A DNA stretch of 64,000 nucleotides from Dermacentor variabilis (taxonomy: Eukaryota; Arthropoda; Arachnida; Ixodida; Ixodidae): positions 134,320,605 through 134,384,604 of the forward strand of contig NC_134572.1 of NCBI RefSeq assembly GCF_050947875.1. Reading direction: 5' to 3'. The translations under genes and the position numbers were made by a program. Shown piece after piece: positions 1-10,391 of this stretch. How positions within the stretch are numbered: the stretch's first letter is position 1; the number at the start of each line of letters is the position of its first letter. Below the pieces are notes generated by a model. It made no database searches. It saw nothing but the letters and a program-made list of their open reading frames with translations, and was not told the origin of the DNA.

Positions 1-560
1 TGTTTGGCTTCCACCCAGACCTCTCAAATCAAGGCACACTTTGCTAGATTAAAGAGGAAGTACTTGATCATGTCTGTCCTAACAGTCCCAGTGCGATTCC
101 CGCTCTCGATCTAAAGGCCGCCTTCGACAACGTCGTACATCATTCCATCTTCGATAACTTGAACTAAACAAATTGCGGGCAGCGCACGTTCAACTATGTA
201 AAAGCCTTCTTTACTAACCGTACAGCCCCCACAGACATGGATGAAATACGTAAACAAATTATCAGCGCATCCTACAATGGTGCACCCCAAGGCACAGTAA
301 TTTCACCTACTCTTTTAACATCGCTATGATGAAACTACCTCAACAACTGCAAACCATGCCCGGCAACCGACATGGCATTTATGCGGATGGCATCACCATC
401 TGTGCATCGAGTGGATGTACTTATGAGCAAGATCCTCTTCAACATGGCATCAACAAGACTCAAAACTGCGCAACAGAGTGCGGACTTCAATGTACACCTG
501 AGAAATCGGAGATCCTCATCCTGACTCGCAAACCGACACAAATATTGGATCCGACCTCGA
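1..560 (+). pseudogene. LINE A reverse transcriptase fragment
   Basis: Reading near position 110 gives LKAAFDNVVHHSIFDNLN, the LINE RT block that carries the first catalytic Asp. About 275-310 gives NGAPQGTVISP, and then, after a frameshift near 312, the frame continues as NIAMMKLPQQLQ. The active-site box at 380-391 reads YADG where YADD is expected, so the second catalytic Asp is lost. Downstream, GLQCTPEKSEIL matches the block that usually follows the active site. The start of RT lies outside the window. Confidence 0.8.
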
Positions 561-1181
561 CAGACATTGACCTGCACTTAAACTCAAGCAAAATCCATCA
601 AGTGAGCACCCTTAGCATTTTCAGCCTGCATATGCAAGCCGAAGGTGGTGGCGGCTACGTCTTCCAACGTCTACGAATATCCCCCACGCAAGTCCTTCGC
701 ATCGTCAGCTGTATTACAAGCAGAACGCGCCTCTTCAAAGAAGACGACTTATTGCGACTCATACAGGCTCTAGTCACCCGAATATAGCCTACTCGATCCC
801 GCACCTCCTCCTTCGTTCGGAGGATTCGGACATGCTCGACTGGCTCATACGTAAGGCATACAAGCAGGCGCTAGGGCTCCCCCTGGGACGGTGACACTCC
901 GTCTGGAAGCACTTGGCATACACAACACCGCTCAAAAAATCACCGAAACCCACCTCGTAAATCAAACAAGACGCCTTCAACACTCAACTGCTGGCAGACA
1001 AGTTCTGCGGCATCTCGGGTAGCCTCTAGGTCTGACTCCAGCACCCAGGCATATCGCCTCACACCTTCGAGGTCAACTACGTGTCTCGCCTATACCCCAA
1101 ATATGCGCCGCGTTGGATGACGCCATGCCAGAGCTCAGGCATTTACTCGTAAGTACGGGAACCATATTATATAGCACCTTA

Positions 1182-1420
1182 TACGCGGATGCGGCCTCGA
1201 TTTCCCATCTTTCGGCGCACGCTGTGACTGTCGTCGACAACCAAGGGCGTTGATCATTTGCCGCCACCACTCGCCAAACCACGACCACGGAAGAAGCGGT
1301 TGCCATTGCGTTGGCCGTGGTTGCCCATCCACAATGGAAACGTACCATCGTGCCCTTGGATTCTTAAGCCGCCAAACGCAATTACGCGATAGGGGAGATC
1401 TGGAGCAAAGCTCACGACAT
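1182..1420 (+). pseudogene. LINE A RNase H domain remnant
   Basis: From 1182 the frame reads YADAASISHLSAHAVTVVDN, then TTEEAVAIALAVV and PLDS followed by a stop and AA. These correspond to RNase H blocks 1 to 3: first Asp, Glu helix, and Asp-Ser. TGA near 1243 and TAA at 1365-1367 break the frame. The domain lies downstream of the RT fragment in the same orientation, as expected for this LINE type. Confidence 0.7.
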
Positions 1421-1675
1421 TTTTCATTCGACGGAATCAACCCCGCCCATCCCCTCACGAGTATCTCAGCTGTAACCAGCCATACCATACACCAACCGGA
1501 CACCGCTCTCAGAGTAGACGGCCGAATTCCTCATGTAACCCGTACCACTGCCCTGCACCCGCCCGCTGCAACATTATTGCCTAGCACTTCGCACACAATC
1601 ACCCCCATGCAGAAATTTGAATAATGTAAATGTAATGTAATGTAATTGGTAAAAATTTCTCGTGATAAGGTAGTA

Positions 1676-2041
1676 GTTCGGCGTCGCCTTCAAACGAACA
1701 CCTATTCGCACCTTAGTCTGTATCCCGCAATACATCCCACCATCTACCCATACAAGGGGCCACACCGCAATGAATCCGCCTCCCAATACCATTTAGTGTG
1801 GGCACGCCAAAGCACCCCCAACTAGCATCCTCTTCCTATCCCTATCCTACCTCAAACCAGTTGGAAGCAGCCCTGTCCAGCTCGAGCTTGCAAGGCCAAC
1901 TACGTCTGATGGAGCGGGTGCTGCAGGTGACGGCTGCTACTGGAGTTCTGGACTGAGACGTATGCTCACTGGCAAGTGAGGACCACTTTCTTCATACAAT
2001 CCTTTACCTGATAAAGGTGAAATAAAGTTTGTTACCTCTTG
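1676..2041 (+). pseudogene. LINE A C-terminal region and 3' UTR
   Basis: The frame near 1685 reads LRRLQTNTYSHLSLYPAIHP followed by YHLVWA, the region after RNase H that normally holds a zinc-knuckle-like CxxC...W motif. A frame near 1851-1970 reads QLEAALSSSSLQGQLRLMER and ends in a stop at GVLD. LINE B ends with the similar RWDAVLHSPNLEDQLWAAQR, which supports relationship of the two. The AATAAAGTTT near 2020 is the presumed 3' end signal. Confidence 0.6.
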
Positions 2042-2833
2042 AGGAGCTCGCAGAGACAGAAGTTGCCTTCTAGTGGCAAGCGTGTTACACCAGGTCGTCG
2101 GCATCCTCAGGGCACCGTCATCCTCAGGTAGCGCAAAACAAATGTCCCTGCACGGCGGTTCTTTGTTTTACACTAACATTGACAATGAAAGCACGCCACT
2201 GCGCGAGCGGCACCCATTTCAAAACGGCGCGCCGCTCATTGACGTACTCCTCAAACCAGCCAGACGGTATTGGGGTCGAGCTCCACTGCTGGAAGAGCTG
2301 GCGCCACCGTCGGCAAGACGTGGCATGAGGGATCACGTGGACACAGTGGCCGCGTCGGCTGCTTCGGAAGCGCCGAAGCGAGCTGAAAACGAAAGTTTGA
2401 GAGTATGAGAGAGAGAAAATAATGCAGAGACAGGCAGGGAGGTTAACCAGAGGTAGTTCCGGTTGGCTACCCTGCGCAAGGGAAGGGTTAAGGGGGTTAA
2501 AAAGAGAAACCGAGTGGAAGGGGGAGATAGAAAGAAAGAGTCTCACCTGCGCTGCGGTTCTGATTAAGTGGTGAGGCTTTCCCGCCTTGGGTGTCTGCTT
2601 GACAACAATTGAAATCACTATGATAGGTAGTGACTGCCTTTGGAGGCGTGCAGCATGGTTGGCTGCTGCTCGGTACCGCAGTTCCGGACGTATATATAAG
2701 CAACGGAGCCCGGTGTCAGCCTTATTCACACGTAGCCGCTGGATAAGAAGCTGCGTGAAGCTTGGCTCGCGAAACTTAGAACTGGCAAACAGCTATCGGC
2801 TACAACTCGGGTATGCAGCAAGCACAGACGTCG
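2042..2833. other. Gene-free interval with a dispersed-repeat segment (about 2405-2560)
   Basis: No supportable gene is present. The purine-rich stretch from about 2405 to 2560 (GGCAGGGAGGTTAACCAGAG, later GGCTACCCTGCG) has the look of a dispersed element I associate from memory with ixodid tick DNA; this is recognition, not a search result. The remainder shows no feature I can name. The 5' truncation point of LINE B lies somewhere near 2760-2834. Confidence 0.35.
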
Positions 2834-2889
2834 GGCGCGCGCGAAGGCCCTTCTGGAAAAGGCTCGTGAACGGGCTTCGGAGAACGGTT

Positions 2890-3255
2890 TCGTAGACGCA
2901 GCGCGCTACGCCGACGGACAGGCCTTCGCTGTAGTTAGCGCAGATCATGAAAGGCAAATTACGAACGCAATCTCGATTCGGACGACGTCCTCTGAGATCG
3001 CGGAGCAGGCTGCAATAGCGATGGCCTTATTGGACGACAAGAGGACATCAATCTACAGTGACTCTATATCAGCTGTTAGGGCATTTGCCAAAGGAACCAT
3101 ATCCGAGCTGGCCCAAGGGATACTAGGAAGCAAGGAGATCAAGCCACACACATTGATCTGGTTTCCAGCCCACATGGGACAGATCGAGGGTGCCCGGCGC
3201 AGCCTCAATGAGTCGGCACACGGAGCTGCGCAAGGGATCATCAACCGCGTAGCTA
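2890..3255 (+). pseudogene. LINE B RNase H domain
   Basis: All four RNase H blocks are recognisable and nearly in one frame (see the LINE B entry): Asp in the YADG block, Glu in SSEIAEQAA, Asp in YSDS, and the final NESAHGAA block. This makes it better preserved than the RNase H of LINE A. The domain would degrade the RNA strand during target-primed reverse transcription; here it is cut off from its RT by 5' truncation. Confidence 0.7.
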
Positions 3256-3647
3256 CCGTGCAGCGTGACGCTGGGGGCACTGACAATCGGGACTTTCCTT
3301 CCTCGTACACCGAAATTACTAAGCACTTTTACTTGGCTCGGAGGATCTACCCCCTCCCACGTTGCAAATAGACCTCAGGCTTTGACACTAAGGCTTCTAC
3401 AGACGGGAGCATACCCAAACCCCCACTTCTTCACAAGATCTACCCCGATATTCAGACAACAAATGCATGCACGCAACTATGCAATGACTTAGCGAACTTA
3501 CCTCACATGCTGTGGCGATGTCCCGCGTTACGCGGCGATGAAAGCAACACTTCACGCTGGGATGCGGTCCTACACAGCCCCAACCTCGAAGACCAGTTAT
3601 GGGCTGCCCAACGGGCCCGCGACGCGGCGGAGAGGCTCGGCCTCTCT

Positions 3648-3651
3648 GTCC
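3648..3651. repeat. Left target-site duplication of element 1 (GTCC)
   Basis: GTCC at 3648-3651 directly precedes the LTR terminal TG and is repeated at 10312-10315 directly after the terminal CA of the other LTR. A 4-bp duplication is within the usual range for Ty3/gypsy-type integrases. Confidence 0.85.
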
Positions 3652-4352
3652 TGTTGTAATCGCACCGCTGGCGCGAGTTGTTGGGAACTCGGCGCTGACG
3701 CCCGTTGTTGCACCTGGGTCGCAAGCCCCAAGGGTAGCGTTGGCCTGGCGGCCTGGGGTACAACTGGAAGCATCCGAAGGTCCCGGCAAAGCATGAGTCG
3801 ACTGGTAACAACAAAACAACTTGTTTATTCTAACATCGCAAAGAGTTGGCGGTCAGGTTGACCGAAGTAGAGAGACGGGAGTGCACGTTACTCAACAGAA
3901 GAAATCGGAGCCCTCTTTTGGTGTCCGGGGGCAGCTGCTTTTATACTCTCGCAGTTGAGGGCAAGAAGGAACCCCTCTATAGACGAGCACGTGACTGTGC
4001 CGCTCGGGCACAATGGGATAAGGTGGCGCAGCGTCGTGTCGGCGCCACTCGGGCACAATGGGAAGAGAAGGTGGAGCAGCCGTCGTGTCGGCGCCTGTCA
4101 GACCCCCTCGCTTCACAGTTGTTGGGAGCTCCTCTCCCCGGCTGCCGCGCTTCGACAAGCGTGGGCACCAATATGCACATACACTCACACACGCACATGA
4201 AGACACGTGGCATTGGAACATGCCTGGACGCGCTTGGCAGGGAGGCGTAGCGGCGGCGCCGAACGGGCCAAAATGTCTGCCGCTTTGAACGAAGCCCCGG
4301 CGTCCGTTGCATCCGCGCCGGCTATACCGCGCGTCGTAGGCGAAACGTAACA
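3652..4352 (-). repeat. Element 1 3' LTR (701 bp)
   Basis: Bounded by TG and CA in plus-strand reading (TGTTGTAATC ... ACGTAACA). It is 45 bp longer than its partner because a U3 segment is present twice (repeats start at 4003 and 4048). By eye only about three substitutions separate the shared 656 bp, suggesting a recent insertion. TATA and poly(A) signals are listed separately for the 5' LTR and occur here at 3938-3945 and 3824-3829. Confidence 0.92.
4003..4092. repeat. Two-copy 45-bp tandem repeat in U3 of the element 1 3' LTR
   Basis: CTCGGGCACAATGGGA recurs at 4003 and 4048, a 45-bp period. The 5' LTR of the same element has a single copy (near 10005), and element 2 has a related 54-bp array at the same place. 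The repeats lie 60-150 bp upstream of the LTR TATA box, where enhancer repeats of LTR elements usually sit. Confidence 0.8.
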
Positions 4353-4833
4353 GACCGCCCCGCCGGGGGAAGGAGATCCCGATGGTCAGGGGACTGCATC
4401 CGCTGTCCGGAGGGATGTCGCTCGATGATGCTCATAACCGAAGTCGGGCGTCCCTCGACGTTTCTTGAGCGCAGCGCACAGAGAAGGCCTCGTTCTCTCG
4501 TTCAGGTTCGCACAGGACACTGCAAAGTGACTTCGGGAGAGTTCACATTTTTGTTCTCGTTCCCGGCAAGCGTTAGAACTACGCTGAAACTCAACCGCTC
4601 AGTCAGCAAGCACGGCACAACCCTCACTAAGCCCTGCCAGGCTCTTTCCCCTTTTATACCACTGCCTAGTTCCTTACAGTAGTCTAGCAGCACTCAGAAC
4701 GCGTCCACAAATTGGAAAATTGCACTAGAAAGAACATCATCACTTTGAAACACTACACAAAAGCAATATGTTAAAAATCCTGCCTCAGGAAGGAAAACAT
4801 CAGTAACAAACAATTTTGAGGCTGATTCCTACG
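4353..4833 (-). other. Element 1 3' noncoding region with possible polypurine tract
   Basis: About 480 bp separate the Pol stop from the 3' LTR. No conserved frame is visible. The minus strand directly before the LTR reads GGCGGGGCGGTC, a G-rich stretch in the position of the polypurine tract that primes plus-strand synthesis. The same sequence adjoins the element 2 LTR. Confidence 0.5.
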
Positions 4834-7800
4834 TTAGGGGCTTCGACTTAAGCCATCGGCGTTACCGTTGAGACTCCCCTTTTTGTAACGCACCTCAAAG
4901 GAATATTGTTGCAAAGCGAGGCTCCAGCGCAGGAGGCGGCCATTTTTGGGAGAGATGGTCTGCAGCCATTGGAGAGGGCAGTGATCCGTCTCAATGATAA
5001 ACCTCGAGCCGGCTAGATAGCATGACAATTTCTGAACGGCCCACACGAGACACGCACACTCTTTCTCGGTGGCGCTATACGCCTGCTCACGACTGGTCAG
5101 CTTACGACTAGCATACAGGACGGGGTGTTCTACTTCTCCATTTTCCCGTTGGCACAGTACAACGCCCATGCCTCGCTCACTAGCATCGCACTGAACAACG
5201 AACCCTTTTGTATAGTCTGGCGATCGTAGCACAGGCTGGCTTGTTAGGGCACTCTTTAGGGCGCTAAAAGCTCTTTCCTTTGTCTCGTCCCATACGACTG
5301 TTTGGGGCTCTGTTTTTCTTAGAGCATCCGTCAGGGGAGCCGCGATATCAGAGTACCTGGGGATGTACCTCTGATAGTAGCCGGCGACACCTAAGAACGA
5401 CCGAATATCGGTCTTCGTGCGCGGTTGCGGGAAGTCTCGCACAGCGGCCACCTTTATTTCAGAGGGGCGGCGACGACCCTGACCAATCACGTGACCGAGG
5501 TAGACAACCTCGGCCTGTGCTAACTGGCACTTAGGAGCCTTGACTGTCAAGCCCGCTTCGCGCAGGCGGGTTCGCACTGCCCGCAAGTGTGCCATATGCT
5601 CAGACCAGGATGCGGAGAATATCGCTACGTCGTCTAGATACGGTAAAGCGAATTCTTGCTGTCCCCGCAACACTTTATCCATGAGGCTTGAAAAGCAGTA
5701 TGGCGCGTTCTTCAAACCAAAACTCAACACTTTAGGACGGAATGTTCCCATTGGTGAAATGAACGCCGCATACCTACTAGCCTCTGCTGTAAGTGGAACC
5801 TGCCAATAACCCCTGACAAGATCTAGGGTGGAAATAAACTGAGCGCTACTAACTTTCTCAAGGCGCTCCTCGATGTTAGGGATCGGATAAATTTGGTCCT
5901 TAGTGATGGAATTAAGCCTGCGGTAGTCGACGCAAGGACGAGGTTCCTTGCCCGGTACCTCAACTAAAATCAAAGGGGAGGTATAATCACTCTCACCTGC
6001 CTCAATAACACCGAGCTGTAGCATTTTCTTTACCTCAGCCTCCATAATATCGTTCTGGCGGGGTGACACCCGATACGCCTTGGATCGTACTGGCTCTGGG
6101 GAGGTAAGTTCTATATCATGAGTAAGGACAGAAGTCCTACCAGGCCTCTCAGAGAACAGACCTTGAATCTCTTGTAAGAGCTGGTGTAGTTCGGTTTTCT
6201 GCTCAGGCGACAGCGGTGCTTTACTGATAAGGTCACTAATGACTTGACCGGTGTCTTCCCTGTTCGTCACTGAGCCTAGTCCCGGAAGCTCGACCGGAAG
6301 CTCTTCAGGAACGTTTACCATCATGCACACCACTGCTTCCCTTTGTCTATAAGGTTTGAGCAGATTACAGTGGTAAACTTGCTGTGCTTTCCGCTTTCCT
6401 GGCAGACTCGCCACGTAGTTGACGTCTGACAGTTTTTGAACAATTCGTGCTGGGCCCTCCCACTGCACGTCTAGTTTGTTGTTTAGCGATGTGCGCAATA
6501 TCATGACCTCATCGCCCACCTCAAAACGACGGGCCCTGGCGGTCCGATCATAATAAACCTTGGCCCTCTGCTGGGCCTTTGCCATTGCTTCACCTGACAA
6601 CTCCTGTGCCCTTCTTAAGCGTTCGAGGAGCTGAAGCACGTACTCCACCACGACTGGGTCGTCGCCCCTGCCTTCCTACGATTCTCGAAGCATGCGAAGC
6701 GGAGACCGAAGCGAGCGACCGTACACCAGCTCAGCTGGCGAAAACCCCGTAGCCGCATGCGGCGCGGTCCGTAATGCAAACATCACCCCAGGCAGACACA
6801 GCTCCCAGTCAGTTTTATGTTCAAAACACAATGCTCTCAACACGCGCTTCATGACGGAGTGGAGCTTCTCAACGGAATTCGACTGTGGGTGGTACACTGA
6901 GCTGTGTAACAGCTTTACCCCACACCTTTCGAGAAAAGTTGTCGTCAAAGCGCTAATAAACACTGTGCCCTGATCTGATTGGATTTCCGCAGGAAAACCA
7001 ACTCGCGCAAATATGGACAGTAGTGCATTGACTATCTCAACTGAGCTGAGTTCTTTAAGCGGCACTGCTTCAGGGAACTTTGTCGCTGGGCAGATCACAG
7101 TCAAAATGTGTCTGTACCCTGTGGCTGTTACCGGCAGAGGTCCCACTGTATCAATAACGAGCCGTCTAAAAGGCTCCGTAATGATAGGTACCAATCTCAA
7201 CGGCGCCCTCGATTTGTCCCCTGGTTTGCCCACCCGCTGACAGGTGTCACATGTCCTCACGAAATGGTCTGCGTCCCGAAAACACCCTGGCCAATAGTAC
7301 TCTTGCAAGAGACGGTCCTTAGTTTTCTTAACTCCTAGGTGTCCGGACCACGAACCCCCATGCGACAAGCGCAACAGATCCTGACGATAGCATTGAGGAA
7401 CGATCAGCTGATCGAACTCCACTCCTCTGCGGTCTAGATACTTCCGGTACAGGACTCCACCTCTTTCCACAAAACGCGCAGTTTTCCTGGCGATACCTTC
7501 TTTGACAATGCAGCGTATGTTTTCTAGGCTGCCATCCTTCTTTTGCTCGGCTATCAAAGCCGACCGGCTGACTTTTAGCAACCTATTAAGTCCATCTGAC
7601 GTAGGCGCGATGAGCAAATCTGCAGATAGCTCTTCTAACTTTCCCGCATCGGGAATTTCCTCTCCAGTATTTGGTGCCTTTAACGTTATAGACTCAATTT
7701 TATTCAGTTCGGGCGTGCTCTGAATATCGGCTTGCTGCGCCTCTGACCCTTTTTCATTGTTTGATAACGTCGGCCCCGCAACTACCGCCTTTGCAGCGAG

Positions 7801-9340
7801 CTCCCGAACCTTCGATCTGGTTAAGGCCTGAACGCTAGCCTCACCAAACAAAAGCCCCTTCTCGCGCAGGAGGTGATCGGACCTGTTTGAAAATAGGTAC
7901 GGGTACTGGGGGGGCAGCATAGATGACACTGCCGCCTCCGTCTCAAGCGCTCCGAAAGGTCCTTCAATAAGCACTTTTGCTACGGGCAGACACACGCTAT
8001 GAGCTTCCACGGCTTGCTTGATCCATGCGCACTCGCCTGTGAACATATCGGTTTCTACGTAGGAGGGGTGAACTACATCCATCGTAGCTGCGGAATCGCG
8101 AAGCACTCGGCACTCTTTCCCTTTCACGAGGAGGTCTCGCATGTAAGGCTCGAGAAGCTTCATGTTCTCGTCAGTGCTGCATAATGACAAAAACACAACT
8201 TTTGTTTTTGTTTCCGGACACTGCGCCGAAAAGTGACCCGACTTCTGGCACGTATAACACACGCGCGCTTGCCTCATCTCGAACCGCTTTCTGCGTTCGG
8301 CTTCGGCTGCCGCCGTCTCCTTAGGTTCGGTCGGACTGCTTTCACTCGCATCCTCACTACGCGTGTCCCCCTTTAATCTCATGGGCGTGAACCTCGGCCT
8401 CTCAAACTTCGAGCCAAATTCACCCTTTTGACCGTCCTTAGCTCCGCGAGCCCGACGCGTCACAAGCTCCTCGGCTAGCTCAGCGGCTTTAGCCACCGTA
8501 CAAACGTCTGGCCTATCCAAGACCCAGTACCGCACGTTCTCAGGTAACCGACTATAAAACTGTTCTAGCCCGAAACACTGCAGAACTTTATCGTGGTCAC
8601 CGAACGCTTTCTCTTCTTTGAGCCACTCCTGCATGTTTGACATAAGCTTGTAGGCAAACTCTGTATATGACTCACTCTTGCCTTTCTCACTTTCCCGAAA
8701 CTTCCGACCGAACGCCTCTGCTGACAGCCTGTACTTCTTTAGCAGACTCGATTTCACTGTGTCGAAATCCTCTGCCTCCTCTCTATTCAAGCGAGCGACT
8801 ACGTCGGCCGCCTCGCCGGGTAACAAAGTGAGCAAGCGCTGTGGCCACGTTTCCCGAGAGAACCCCTGCTTCTCGCACGTTCGCTCAAAGTTAACCAGGA
8901 ACAAACCAATGTCCTCTCCAAGCTTAAACGGCCGCATCAGGTCAGTCATTTTGAACAATACGCGTTCTCCTGCACCGTGTGCCTGACTTCCATTACGAGC
9001 GCGTTCCATCTCTAACTCGAGACGCTTCATTTCCAAAGCGTGTTGATGGTCACGCTCTTGTTGCTCTCGCTCTTTCTGTTCTTTACGTTCACGCTCTTCT
9101 TTTTCTTTCTGTTCTTTACGTTCACGCTCTTCTTTCTCTTTTTGCTCTTTTAAGTTCGCGCTCCTGTCTTTTTGACCTCTCCTCAATAGTCTCAAGGCAT
9201 TCCGACAGCTCGTCATCCGCAGCCTCTAACTCAAGAATAGCCTTTAGCAGTTCTGGTTTTCTGAGTTTGTCCGAGACATCCAGACCCAACTCTCTTGCAA
9301 GCTCCAACAATTTTGGTTTGCGCAACGACTTCAAATCCAT
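4834..9340 (-). pseudogene. Element 1 Gag-Pol (SAP-like Gag, knuckle, PR, IN, RT, RNase H), broken
   Basis: The start codon at 9340 lies in a good context (GCCATGG). The N-terminus MDLKSLRKPKLLELARELG resembles an SAP motif and is followed by a Lys/Glu-rich coiled coil of 11-residue repeats. One extra base in an A run near 9147-9152 shifts the frame; Gag resumes in the frame open from 9216 to 6676. That frame holds a SCAN-like capsid, knuckle CYTCQKSGHFSAQC (about 8222-8262), a protease-like RDSAAT (about 8085-8100) and integrase with His/His/Cys/Cys, Asp, Asp, Glu. A Trp codon has become TAG near 6677. The frame then continues in phase with a GPY/F-type integrase end, RT (YLDD at 5629-5640) and RNase H, ending at 4834. 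Element 2 shows the unbroken version of both lesions, so neither is part of the normal expression strategy. Confidence 0.9.
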
Positions 9341-9655
9341 GGCTGCTCTGAATGCTGCTTTCTCTACTGCCTATTATTGTCTTGCCGCAATCTAACCCGG
9401 CAGCAACGACAACCGCAATTACCAGCTCTGTTTCTGACACTAACAAAAGCCTGGCAAAGCTCAGAAGAAGAAAGTCCCGCACTCACCAAACCTCGTAGCC
9501 AAGAATTCAGCGCAGTCGTTCCGCTGCAGGCAACCAGTCATCACACAGGGCTCGTTGCACTGCTCCCGGATGGTCGTTGAGCTGCTCAGCATACAGTCAA
9601 CTGCATATCTTTGCTGCTGGCCTCCGTTGTCGCGATCCCACCGCTGGCAGACAGT
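9341..9655 (-). other. Element 1 5' leader with candidate primer-binding site
   Basis: A 315-nt leader, the same length as in element 2. Nine bases after the LTR the minus strand reads CAGCGGTGGGAT (9635-9646). This equals the complement of the acceptor end of leucine tRNAs ending AATCCCACCGCTGCCA as I recall them, but it does not start with the TGG that pairs with a CCA end. A tRNA-Leu primer is therefore a hypothesis only. Confidence 0.4.
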
Positions 9656-9680
9656 TGTTGTAATCGCACCGCTGGCGCGA
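9626..9680 (-). repeat. Two PBS-like units at the LTR/leader junction, element 1
   Basis: In plus-strand reading, GTTGTCGCGATCCCACCGCT (from 9626) and GTTGTTGTAATCGCACCGCT (from 9654) are related units 28 bp apart. The first is in the leader, the second is the LTR edge. Element 2 has three such units. Confidence 0.65.
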
Positions 9681-9827
9681 GTTGTTGGGAACTCGGCGCT
9701 GACGCCCGTTGTTGCACCTGGGTCGCAAGCCCCAAGGGTAGCGTTGGCCTGGCGGCCTGGGGTACAACTGGAAGCATCCGAAGGTCCCGGCAAAGCATGA
9801 GTCGACTGGTAACAACAAAACAACTTG

Positions 9828-9833
9828 TTTATT
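9828..9833 (-). terminator. LTR poly(A) signal AATAAA, element 1
   Basis: Minus strand AATAAA, conserved in all four LTRs (3824-3829, 9828-9833, 14356-14361, 20425-20430). It lies downstream of the TATA box within the LTR, where the transcript of the 3' LTR would be cleaved. Confidence 0.65.
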
Positions 9834-9941
9834 CTAACATCGCAAAGAGTTGGCGGTCAGGTTGACCGAAGTAGAGAGACGGGAGTGCACGTTACTCAAC
9901 AGAAGAAATCGGAGCCCTCTTTTGGTGTCCGGTGGCAGCTG

Positions 9942-9949
9942 CTTTTATA
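9942..9949 (-). promoter_or_regulatory. LTR TATA box, element 1
   Basis: Minus strand reads GAGTATAAAAGCAGC. The same box is at 3938-3945 in the 3' LTR, and as TATAAAAA at 20539-20546 and 14470-14477 in element 2. Transcription would start about 25-30 bp to the left. Confidence 0.7.
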
Positions 9950-10311
9950 CTCTCGCAGTTGAGGGCAAGAAGGAACCCCTCTATAGACGAGCACGTGACT
10001 GTGCCGCTCGGGCACAATGGGAAGAGAAGGTGGAGCAGCCGTCGTGTCGGCGCCTGTCAGGCCCCCTCGCTTCACAGTTGTTCGGAGCTCCTCTCCCCGG
10101 CTGCCGCGCTTCGACAAGCGTGGGCACCAATATGCACATACACTCACACACGCACATGAAGACACGTGGCATTGGAACATGCCTGGACGCGCTTGGCAGG
10201 GAGGCGTAGCGGCGGCGCCGAACGGGCCAAAATGTCTGCCGCTTTGAACGAAGCCCCGGCGTCCGTTGCATCCGCGCCGGCTATACCGCGCGTCGTAGGC
10301 GAAACGTAACA

Positions 10312-10315
10312 GTCC
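10312..10315. repeat. Right target-site duplication of element 1 (GTCC)
   Basis: Copy of the GTCC at 3648-3651. Removing element 1 and one copy restores the LINE B frame. Confidence 0.85.
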
Positions 10316-10391
10316 CGACGTGGGAGCGGCTCGCTGCGCGCTAGTGCGCGCCCCAAAGGGCCTTAATAAAGTTTTTCATCCATCCATCCAG
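10316..10391 (+). mobile_element. LINE B part 2: C-terminus and (ATCC)n tail
   Basis: Joining 3651 to 10316 (after the GTCC duplication) continues the LINE B frame as LSVPTWERLAA, then a stop. The 3' UTR holds TTAATAAAGTTTTTC and ends in CATCCATCCATCC, a typical short-repeat LINE tail. Element 1 therefore inserted about 75 bp before the LINE B 3' end. Confidence 0.85.

Larger units (their letters stand above)
1..2041 (+). mobile_element. LINE A, decayed RNase H-bearing non-LTR retrotransposon (5' end outside window)
   Basis: A plus-strand LINE relic can be followed through several frames: reverse transcriptase (1 to about 560), RNase H (about 1182-1420), and a C-terminal region followed by a 3' UTR (about 1676-2041). 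The order RT, RNase H, C-terminal tail is that of LINEs with an RNase H domain. The 3' end carries AATAAAGTTT near 2020, matching the end of LINE B (TTAATAAAGTTTTTC near 10362). A short (TGTAA)n expansion at 1622-1650 interrupts the coding part. Many stops and frameshifts show an old, dead copy. The 3' boundary is inferred from the AATAAAGTTT motif. Confidence 0.8.
2834..3651 (+). mobile_element. LINE B, 5'-truncated LINE, part 1 (RNase H and C-terminal region)
   Basis: The frame from 2834 reads ARAKALLEKARERASENG and then FVDAARYADGQAFAVV, an RNase H first block. It continues with SSEIAEQAAIAMALLDDKR (Glu helix), TSIYSDSISAVRAF (Asp-Ser block) and WFPAHMGQ with NESAHGAAQG (last block). After frameshifts the C-terminal region reads LRLLQTGAYPNPH, LPHMLWRCPALRGD and LEDQLWAAQRARDAAERLGL. 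The element stops abruptly at 3651, where the LTR of element 1 begins, and its reading frame resumes at 10316. Confidence 0.85.
3652..10311 (-). mobile_element. Element 1: full-length LTR retrotransposon, Gmr1-like Ty3/gypsy, minus strand
   Basis: Two LTRs (5' LTR 9656-10311, 3' LTR 3652-4352) begin TG and end CA, flank a leader, a Gag-Pol region (9340 to 4834) and a noncoding 3' part, and are bordered by GTCC duplications inside LINE B. The coding order is Gag, zinc knuckle, protease, integrase, reverse transcriptase, RNase H. Integrase before a gypsy-type RT is the arrangement known for the Gmr1 group. No envelope-like frame is present. The copy is disabled by a frameshift near 9150 and a nonsense codon near 6677. 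Confidence 0.92.
9656..10311 (-). repeat. Element 1 5' LTR (656 bp)
   Basis: Same ends as the 3' LTR, and followed directly by the GTCC duplication. U3 is at the high-coordinate side. On the minus strand a TATAAAAG box is at 9942-9949 and AATAAA at 9828-9833, spaced about 110 bp apart, as expected for a short R region between start site and poly(A) signal. Confidence 0.92.

Noticed and set aside
1622..1650. (TGTAA)n as the 3' tail of LINE A
   Set aside because: Recognisable LINE C-terminal coding sequence continues downstream (about 1685-1970), so this is an internal simple-repeat expansion.
4353..4833. Envelope gene of an endogenous retrovirus downstream of Pol
   Set aside because: Less than 500 bp separate the Pol stop from the 3' LTR in both elements and no sizeable minus-strand frame or membrane segment is present. 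These are LTR retrotransposons without env.
5280..5809. Plus-strand frames opposite Gag-Pol of elements 1 and 2
   Set aside because: They are antisense shadows of the well-supported minus-strand polyprotein, with no domains of their own.
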